From Daphnia carinata (Eukaryota > Arthropoda > Branchiopoda > Diplostraca > Daphniidae): 64,000 nt of DNA. Of the stretch, positions 51,441 to 64,000 are shown piece by piece. The first letter of the stretch is position 1. Every line of letters begins with the position of its first letter. Position numbers and translations under genes: made by a program. The notes below the pieces were generated by a model, which was given only the letters and a program-made list of their open reading frames with translations, searched no databases and was not told the origin of the DNA. The stretch is taken from positions 1,922,001 to 1,986,000 of the forward strand of contig NC_081334.1 of assembly GCF_022539665.2 (NCBI RefSeq), read 5' to 3'.

Positions 51441-51694
51441 ATTTTTTTTATAAAATATTTTTTGCAAAATTCGTTTCTTTCATTGTCTGTATTCGCTGTG
51501 TTCATACGTTACACTTTTTATATTTAGCTTGCTTAATTCACCTTTATTGTTTTTGTCACCTTTGATGGTAAGCATTGTTTCCATTGGTTTACCGTTAATC
51601 TGTAAGTATTATTTATTACATTCTTTGAATTCTTCAACTTAGATTCAAGGAACAATCTGGATATTTTATGAAGTAATTTTGTATTTTATTTTAC

Positions 51695-51763
51695 TCGTAT
51701 GGGAACCGATCCCCAGACATTCAGCGTGCAACGCCGATGCTCTAACATTGAGCCACGATATAT
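51695..51763 (-). tRNA. tRNA-like sequence, probably a pseudo-tRNA
   Basis: The minus strand shows an A-box-like TGGCTCAATGTTAGAGC, an anticodon stem TCGGC/GCTGA with one G-U pair and a loop with T33 and TGC (Ala), and a B-box-like GGATCGGTTCC. The T stem is imperfect and no acceptor stem pairs, so a working tRNA is unlikely. Confidence 0.4.
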
Positions 51764-51860
51764 ATTTAAATATTTTATTATCGCATATCATATGTTATCG
51801 TCTAGGATGTTTATGCAGTCTTTCACAACTATATGTTTATCTTTCTATTGCTTCCATAAG

Positions 51861-51925
51861 GTTCTTAGCTCTGTGGTAGAGCTTTTGTCTGCGATTCTGT
51901 TACCCTGGGTTCAAACCTCAGTAAA
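51861..51925 (+). tRNA. tRNA-like sequence in the loop of the inverted duplication
   Basis: TAGCTCTGTGGTAGAGC gives a D arm and CTGGGTTCAAACCTCAG gives a good T arm. The anticodon stem does not pair and no acceptor stem is visible. Probably a tRNA-derived remnant. Confidence 0.35.
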
Positions 51926-52049
51926 TGGGTTAAAATGAAGTAGAATAATGTAGAAGAGTATATTGCAGAATTGCATTTCAGTTTTATTCTAAGTGTAAAT
52001 GCAAGTCCACAAGTGACTAGAAAAAAAAGCCAACTTAAAATCATAAGAT

Positions 52050-52112
52050 TCGTGGCTCATTGGTAGAGCATCGGCGAGGTATGCCGAACATCCAGGGTTC
52101 GATCCCTGGATA
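52050..52112 (+). tRNA. tRNA-like sequence, probably a pseudo-tRNA
   Basis: D arm GCTC/GAGC (52055-52069), a perfect 5-bp anticodon stem TCGGC/GCCGA (52071-52087) and the B box GGTTCGATCCC. Position 33 is not T and the acceptor stem does not pair. It is the inverted partner of the copy at 51695-51763. Confidence 0.4.
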
Positions 52113-52319
52113 ATAATAGAATGCTTACAGATAAACGATAAACCAATACCCGTCACCTTATCATCAATTGTGACAAAAACAAAATAAGCAAAGCCAAACA
52201 AAAAATTGATAAATGCAACGTGTGAACAAAGCTAACACAGACAATGAAAGAAACGAATTTTGCAAAAAACATTTTATAAAAAATTTTTTATTGACAATTC
52301 TCTGCACATTACAATTATT

Positions 52320-52700
52320 TTTGCAACTTTAAAAAGGCAGAATAGCCCTTTCAAAAGTTGCCGTCAACCCAGGCAGGGGGAGACACTGCCTTGTTGACCC
52401 ACCGGGGAGATTACCCGGTGATTGGCTAAGAGAAGCCGGAAGAAGAGCTGAAGATTTGGAACATTTTTACAGGAGCGATTAACCTTTAGTTCGGATTTGT
52501 GGGCAGCCACGTCACCCTCCGTGAACACATCATCGGACGAAGCGGCACCCCACGTCCCCTTTCCGGCCAGAGCCCTCCAAACCTCGGTATATGTTGTTTT
52601 TATATATACCGTACAGTAGGGGCATGACCCCCTACGGGCTTATTATGAGTCAAGGGGAAACGGGGCTTCAGAAAAGAAGGGAGCCCAGATATGCACTTCA
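52320..52700 (-). other. GC-rich structured segment, right arm
   Basis: Mirror copy of 51040-51440 with only a few differences, including the same three stems. On the plus strand a frame reads LVDPPGRLPGDWLREAGRRA; I cannot assign it to a family. Confidence 0.5.
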
Positions 52701-53399
52701 ATTTTTTAAATATCAAATACCGTCTGGGGAATCCGAATTAAGTATAGCAATGTCATGTCATCCATCCAATCAATACAATTTATTCAGTGTCTTGCCCCAA
52801 CCAAGAATCTTTTCAGATCCAATGTTACTATTAACCTATATTGAGAAAAGAAAAACAACACCGTTAAACACATCAATTGTTGATCATGGAACTTACATGA
52901 CTCATAGATTCAACTTCTGGTGGAAGCTTGGGAAAGGACATACAAATTGCAGATTAACTTCATTGTATAAGGCTCTTGAATGATAAACTAGCACCTGTAG
53001 AATGTTGCATTGTTGATAGTTGTGTTCCCAGTACATGAAAATCATTTCCTATTGGATAAATTTTTTTTTGGTAGATAAGACCTGGTTGGCAAAAAGGAGG
53101 AGAAATTCTTCGTCATAAATTCAAAATTATTTGAAGAAAAATCCTTTCATACCTAAAGAGTCCATGTATGATGTTCATCTCTGCAATAGCAGCAAAATTA
53201 AAACATCTTTAGGGCCATTTAAGTACCCAGTTTCCCCAACACTCTGAACGTAAAGGACAAGTTGTTCTTTAGACAGAGAAGCAGAATTATTTGAGGCTTC
53301 TAGCTGTGACAGAACTATAAAGGATTGCTGTTGTACTGGATTCATTAACACAAGATGGTACTTCTCATTAGGCAATTTGCATTACTCTATTAATTTACC

Positions 53400-54161
53400 T
53401 CACACCTTATGGTAATGCACTCTCAGTGTTTTTTCATCTGTAGGCTCACTCTTCCATCCTGTAACACTTCCAGACTTGATTTGATCCCCCGTTAAAATCT
53501 GTGAATGCAAAATAATAGCATTAAAAATACTGTTTCGATAGACAAAAAACCGAAAAGTACCTAATCCATGTTTCATGTTGAACTTGTGCCATTTCTGGGT
53601 TTCTGTACCACACCCATTTTCGGCCCAAATATCTTCCCACAATTGTTCAGTTCCTTCACTGCATGAGCTTATTACTAACGATTCTTTTAGTGCAGCACTA
53701 ACAGAATTTAAATTTAACACACTGTCATGTGGTGGACTGAATAACTAAGCAATAAATAACTGTTTTTTAAAATTCTATACTTATTTTGAATTCTTATTTG
53801 AAAACTTTAGGTACCTGGCTGTGTTCGCCTAATGCCAACTCATCCTCACGTTCAGTTAGAGATGAGTTTTGAAAAACCTCCTTCACTGTTTGGAAACTGT
53901 TCCATTCCAATTTGTTCTTTTCCCCTAGCTGAGCTTGAAGACTCAAAATTTGAGCTACAAAACACGAATGAATAAAAGCAAATAAATAGAATCATTACGT
54001 GTTAGGCCTACAATCCTTAGCTTTGTTATCTAATATTTTGTGTTGTTCCAATAACTGGGCCTGCAGCTTCATAATTTGATCTAATAAACAATAATTAATA
54101 ATTGAAAACCAATATAATAATGTTTATACTTACCATTTTTTTGTTTTATTATCTTATCCAT
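53400..54161 (-). CDS. Unrecognised small protein gene, intact right copy
   Basis: Four blocks on the minus strand join in frame: 54161-54134, 54080-54012, 53954-53815 and 53744-53400 (stop). Acceptors end in AG and donors start GTAAGT, GTAGG and GTACC. The product would be 193 residues. Residues 1-79 look like a coiled coil (KLQAQLLEQHK, SLQAQLGEKNK). The rest holds IWAENGCGTETQKWHKFN and ends LRVHYHKV; I do not recognise the family. A possible intron in the last block (GTACTT after CATGGATTAG) would break the frame, so it is left unspliced. Upstream, an ATGGCGG element in an A/T-rich stretch (about 54325) resembles a YY1-type start. It could be a host gene duplicated tail to tail or cargo of a foldback element. 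Confidence 0.4.
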
Positions 54162-54425
54162 TTTTCAATTGTTCCTCCAGCCACGCGTTGTTCTCCAGTC
54201 ACGCTACTCAATTAACTGCTAATGGGATACAATTAACTCAAATTGCTTACATGCCTGTAATAACGAAACCGACTGATAGATGGCTACGGGTAGAAAAAAG
54301 AGAAAAAAGTGCGTTTTTTTTTTTTTTCCGCCATTTTTTTTTCATCATGTAAAACGGATTGCCATATATAAATCTGCTCTAACCAAAAAAAAAATATATC
54401 GGCCTGTTTTCTGTTCTACTGCTAT

Positions 54426-54438
54426 CGCCATCTAGCGG
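54426..54438 (-). promoter_or_regulatory. CTCF-like site
   Basis: CGCCATCTAGCGG, one base from the array 13-mer and in the same orientation as the 661-1003 array. It lies just outside the right arm. Confidence 0.4.
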
Positions 54439-54639
54439 TCAGATTTATAGTTTTAGTTCTCCACATTTACTGAATATTTGTCATCGCCGAAAAATTTTTT
54501 AAGACCGACTGATAAATAAGCCTGACTAAGAAAGGTCGGGCTTTATGTAGTCGGGTTACGAAAAGTCAGGCTTAAATTTTTTTTTCCGCAAAAACTAACA
54601 CTCATCGGAATTGGTTGAATATCACAGCATATACTCAAA

Positions 54640-54755
54640 ATTGAATCCTGATTCCGGGAAAATTGCTATTTTTTTCGTTAATTTAATCGTTTTTGAGATA
54701 CACGGAATATTTGAAATATTGCTAGCGCGCCAGTACACTATAGCGCTAGCGCGAT
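54640..54755 (+). repeat. GCGCTAGC repeat, copy 4, with homologous flank
   Basis: The palindromic unit (54721-54755) starts GCTAGCGCGCCAGTACAC and ends GCGCTAGCGCGATG. The preceding 80 bp match the right arm of the foldback at 43583-43744, including 'gaaaattgctattttttt'. Confidence 0.65.
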
Positions 54756-56760
54756 GCAGCGGAAATATACGGTGAATTTCCAAAATGGTCGCCCGCCCTG
54801 AAACTAAAAATATTTTTTAAAAAGTGTTTTCCATTAAATCAACAAAAGGCAAATGCTTACTGGAGAAAGCGGAAAATATCCAAGGCGATGATTTATTTTT
54901 TCATTTTTATTTCTCTCGATTTATTTTTCTCTTGTAAAATATTTGAGGTGTGTATATCGTCGATGTCGTCCATGGCTGTGGAGGGAGAGAGGAGAGACGG
55001 ACACGGTGGTACACAGAAGGGTGTCATTCCTTCAACAATCAGGGACAAACATGAGAACAACGTCTCGACCATCCAACACAATTACGAAAAGCCAACAAAA
55101 GAGGATAAACATGGGAGTTTATTTAATCTTTGTTTTTCGTTACTTTTTCTTGAAAGGGTTGATGACGTTATCCGCGATTGACGATTATAAAGGTTGAGGG
55201 GATTAACTGACCATACATACAAGAAACGCAAAACGAGACGCGGCTGAACGTCTTCTCATTCCAATAATTGTCCACCTGTTTCTCCTGATCAAATTGTTCT
55301 ATTATCGACAAAATAGAAATCATAATAAAGGTGACAGAATTCTGAGAGGGAGGCGATAGGTTGCGTCAGACAGGACAGATACAAGAGAGAACCGCAGAAT
55401 TGCACTCGGAAGATAACAATATCCTTCTTCTTCGTCTTCTTTTTGTCTTCTATCGGGGGCTACAATTGACTTTCAATTCGAAGAATGGATAATAAATGTT
55501 CGGGTGAGGACGGGGGGTGAGAGAGAGAGAGAAGAGAGACGACGAGGAGAGAGAGTTAAGGATTGTGGTGGTGTACAAAGAGAGCGAGCAAGTCAATCTA
55601 CTAATCGAACCGTGCAATCCAGTTACCTATTTGTAGCCTGCTTTTCCTCATTTTTTTTTCTTTTCGTTTTCACCATTATAGAGTGCAACAGGCCACGCAC
55701 CAACGTTAATATACAAAAAAAAAATTAGAATAGAAATAAAAATTAAAAAAAAATTTAAACAAAAATTAGCCAATTCAGTGAGATATATATTGCCCTAGGA
55801 GCTTCATTCAACACTTGAAACCCCAACCCCCTTTCCCTCCCCTCCCGCAAAAGGAGATTTTCAAAATAAAAGACGTTCTAGGGACAAAAAGGGAGGGAGA
55901 AAAAAAAAAAGGACTTAAACCTCGACAACGGCGTATCACATAAGGTACCAATTCCATTCTGTCTCCTGTCAAGACAGACGAGTGCTACGCAATCACCCAT
56001 CTTTCGTACTCAAGTTCGGTACATCTTCAAATTTGCTCATTAACAAAGACAAAAAAAAAAAAAAATCGGGAACAAATGACGATGAACTTCAAGATACGTC
56101 TTGACGTTTTAAATACCGTCACGCAGTCTGGAATGTCGGGACGACATTCAAAGAATAATTTAAATTCAGCGGGGCGATGGCGGTATCATCGCATCTTTCG
56201 TTTTCTCCAAGACTCGTGCGACACCGATCTCAAACTGTAGGAGCATGAGTGCGCACGTAACTCCTCTTCAACTTAGAGAAAATAAATTAAAAAATGACAC
56301 AAGACAACGACGACTCAGAGATGTGAAAGAGACGCCCAGCAAAAAAAAAAAGTAAACAAAAATCAAGGAAATGAGGCGGCATATCAAATAGTTTGCAAAT
56401 GCATCCCGAAACGGAATGAAACTCCTCGTTTTATGGGCTAACTATTCCGTTTGCGTTATTGTTGTTTCCCTCTCCTCTGAATATGACCTAGCGATTGCTG
56501 GATTGGATGATATTTTTTAAGGGATGGAATTCCATTACGATGGCCTTCTACGTTCACTTTTCAAATGGCGACAAGAAAATAATAATAAATAAAAAGATTG
56601 AACTGGATTTGGATTGAAAACTGAAAAAAGGAGGGGACGATGGTGGAGGGAGATGTTGCTTGTTTTCTCACCAAATGGATATGATTTTTCACTGCTCGGG
56701 CATGATTCAATGACAGGAAGATGGAATACACGCAGCCAACGAATAGGAGGAAAGATGGAC

Positions 56761-56764
<4 letters not shown>

Positions 56765-56796
<32 letters not shown>
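56765..56796 (+). repeat. Poly-A tract, 32 bases
   Basis: Uninterrupted; it would be a U run in the SRPK transcript if the 3' UTR reaches this far. Confidence 0.9.
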
Positions 56797-56798
<2 letters not shown>

Positions 56799-56997
56799 TC
56801 ATTGGGAGGGAAGTTTAGGTAAAAAGGACATGATTATTTACGTGTTTCATGAGTGTATATGTTCGTGTGAGGGGAAGGAGTGTTTGATGATGGTGAAGTG
56901 GTCGAGCGGTTGATCAAAGTGAGCGACGAAATGCCAATCAAATCGAAAGAGTGTCATGAAGGAACAACGACCTGTCGAGGTTTTTCTGCATCACGCT

Positions 56998-57071
56998 CGT
57001 CGTCGTCATCATCCTCATCATCATCGTCGTCATCTTCATCGTCTTCATCATCCTCGTCGTCATCGTCCTAA
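56998..57071 (-). repeat. (GAY)n trinucleotide tract just after the SRPK stop
   Basis: On the minus strand GAT, GAC and GAG/GAA codons repeat; on the plus strand it gives a poly-Ser frame. It begins only a few bases after the TAA at 57075-57077, so it is untranslated in the annotated frame but would add an acidic tail if the stop were read through. Confidence 0.7.
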
Positions 57072-57074
57072 TCA

Positions 57075-62502
<5,428 letters not shown>

Positions 62503-64000
62503 CGTCCAACGAACAAGCTCAATCGCACGCACGCACGCACGCACGCACAACAAAATGACTAACGCTTCACAATTCCAAACTGCTCCATTCGTGTTTTGTT
62601 TTCTTTTTTTTTGGCGACAGTTCGTGTTCCAAAAATAAATAACAATAAGCAACACGCAAAAAAAAAGAAACTGATTAGAGAATTAGTAAGGGGAGAGGAG
62701 GTCAGAGAAGGCGGAGTTGACGGACAGCGTTGTGAATTCACGGAGGGAAAACGGAAGACTAGTGCTGGAAATGCCAGTAGCATCTCCACGATCTCTCTCC
62801 TACTGTTTGGACGTCCGCGTTTCGCTTGAAGGAGAGAGTAGAGGGGGAGAGCAAAATGCGGGGAGCTTGCAATGAATATAGGCCGCCTCATTCTAAAGAC
62901 TAGCCTCCCAACGTTCCAAAATAAACGCAAAGGGGGACAGCGCAAAAAAAAGATCTCAAGGACAAGGCGGTAGCTATTTCCGAATTGGCCCGGCTTGGCA
63001 GCGGACAGAGCACCCTTCTGCGTCTCGTCCGCTCGCACGACGTATCAATCAATCCAGCCAACTTCTTCTATCCCCCACCACCTCGCACACACACCATCTC
63101 CATTCGTCCAATACAGTTCCAACAACTCTTCAAGACTTGTATCGATTTGGCCATAGAAATCGATTACACAAATCCAACACCGTTTTGTCAATCTTTCCGA
63201 TTCGTTTCATTCCTTTTGACCCTGTTCGCGAGAGACTAATCGATTACAAACAACATACGCAGCTGGGGTATTCTTTTTCGAAAAAAAAAAAAAAAAAAAA
63301 AAAAAAATCCTATACTTAGTTTCCCCACTCACTGATGATCGTTTTTGTGTGTGTGTAAGAGGGGTTACGGAGGGCGTGTATAGTTTGGCTTGGTATCATC
63401 GTTCTCTCATCTATAAGCAGCATACTACGATGACGCACGACAAATAATTTATGAATATTGGCCCAAAAGCACAAATAGATACGAAACAACAAAAAAAAAT
63501 AGGAATAACACCCCAGAGATGTAGCATATCCGGCCGGAATTCGGATGCTATATACAAAAACAAAGACAAACAATAAACAGCGAGCATAGAAGGGCTAGTG
63601 GAACAAGAATCCCGGAATGGGTCTAGGGAGCTTTCCGGTTCATCAACATGTAGAAAAGCAAAGCCAAGAGATTGACGGCAGAGTATTAAGAAAGCAAAAA
63701 AAAAAGCTAAACAAGAAAAAAAAAGAATGAAGGCAAACCTTCCCCATTTTTTCCAAGAAAACAAACAAGATAAATAGGAAAAAAAAAGATATTGTCGAAT
63801 ATGAATAAAGACACAAAAGAATGGTTGACATTACTCAACTCTACGTTTACCCACAAAAAAATAAACGGGATGAACGCAACCATTGAAAGCACAAAAAAAG
63901 GTGTATCAGAGAAGCCTAAAGGCGGAGGGGAGTTACGACGTGCTTCTCGAATGAGATTAGTCACGTTGACGAGCCACTCTATCGAGCTGAGTAGAGAGAG
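62503..64000 (-). other. 5' UTR and upstream flank of SRPK
   Basis: The first 150 bases upstream contain a (CGTG)n run (62525-62548) and remain in frame with the SRPK start. GC-rich, promoter-like DNA lies at about 62700-63060. From 63280 it becomes A/T-rich with a 26-base A run. No separate gene can be supported. The transcription start is not identifiable. Confidence 0.4.
62525..62548. repeat. (CGCA)n microsatellite in the SRPK 5' UTR
   Basis: Six CGCA units, about 20 bp upstream of the chosen start codon. Confidence 0.9.

Larger units (their letters stand above)
49345..51765 (+). repeat. Left arm of a 5-kb inverted duplication
   Basis: The arm matches 52046-54369 in reverse. Similarity is mosaic. 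The outer third (to about 50.3 kb) differs at scattered sites with small gaps. 50.34-51.48 kb is almost identical. 51.5-51.77 kb is clearly diverged but still alignable through a tRNA-like sequence. The arm contains a broken gene copy and a GC-rich hairpin segment. Confidence 0.85.
52046..54369 (-). repeat. Right arm of a 5-kb inverted duplication
   Basis: Reverse counterpart of 49345-51765. The two arms face each other tail to tail across a loop of about 280 bp. Confidence 0.85.
54880..57074 (-). other. 3' UTR and downstream flank of the SRPK gene
   Basis: No second gene is supported. Minus-strand AATAAA signals occur at several places (for example plus-strand TTTATT at 55118 and repeatedly at 54886-54930), so the UTR may be up to 2.2 kb long. 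It contains a 32-base A run (56765-56796) and a GAY trinucleotide tract next to the stop codon. Confidence 0.4.

Noticed and set aside
51695-52112. Functional tRNA genes
   Set aside because: A and B boxes are present but none of the three has a pairing acceptor stem, and two have further arm defects.
56880-57071. Poly-serine plus-strand frame
   Set aside because: Reverse reading of the GAY tract in the SRPK 3' UTR.
63707-64000. Possible 3' end of a further minus-strand gene at the window edge (a frame ending QLDRVARQRD and a stop near 63960)
   Set aside because: Only about 13 codons are visible before the edge; a second overlapping frame is equally open. Not enough to call.

Overview
The window looks like nuclear DNA from an arthropod, most likely a small-genome crustacean such as a water flea. 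That taxon is an inference from overall character, not a proven match. The evidence seen directly is spliced protein genes with GT-AG introns, dense homopolymer and microsatellite runs in the non-coding DNA, GC-rich coding exons in AT-richer surroundings, and one clearly recognisable eukaryotic kinase. Nothing bacterial is present.

Layout. 1-4130 is AT-rich and appears gene-free, but holds a tandem array of nine copies of a 13-bp CTCF-like motif (661-1003) and two more such sites near 4.03 and 4.12 kb. 4131-27666 is about 23 kb of microsatellite-rich DNA with no supportable exon. It contains four perfect CRE palindromes and a GC-rich, promoter-like patch around 22.2-22.6 kb. 27667-36298 (+) is a three-exon gene for a predicted 603-residue secreted, low-complexity protein with a six-cysteine motif; its splice phases agree exactly, but I do not recognise the family. 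36299-40000 is its 3' flank.

40000-54760 differs in texture. It is AT-rich and packed with repeats: a dispersed palindromic GCGCTAGC family (four copies), a 340-bp direct repeat, a 36-copy 12-bp minisatellite, a 302-bp piggyBac-type MITE with TTAA target duplication and strong internal hairpins, and a 5-kb inverted duplication (49345-54369). Each arm of the duplication carries a copy of a small, unrecognised, intron-containing gene followed by a GC-rich hairpin region and a tRNA-like sequence. The right copy has a possible intact 193-codon frame; the left is frameshifted.

57075-62502 (-) is a complete twelve-exon SR-protein kinase (SRPK). All exon phases agree and give 905 residues. It has the expected split kinase domain and spacer, plus an unusual N-terminal exon of about 308 residues with a possible membrane segment. 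62503-64000 is its 5' flank and probable 5' UTR.

No functional link between the two confident genes is visible. The most notable items are the CTCF-like array, the inverted duplication, the hairpin-rich MITE, the SRPK N-terminal extension and the novel secreted protein.
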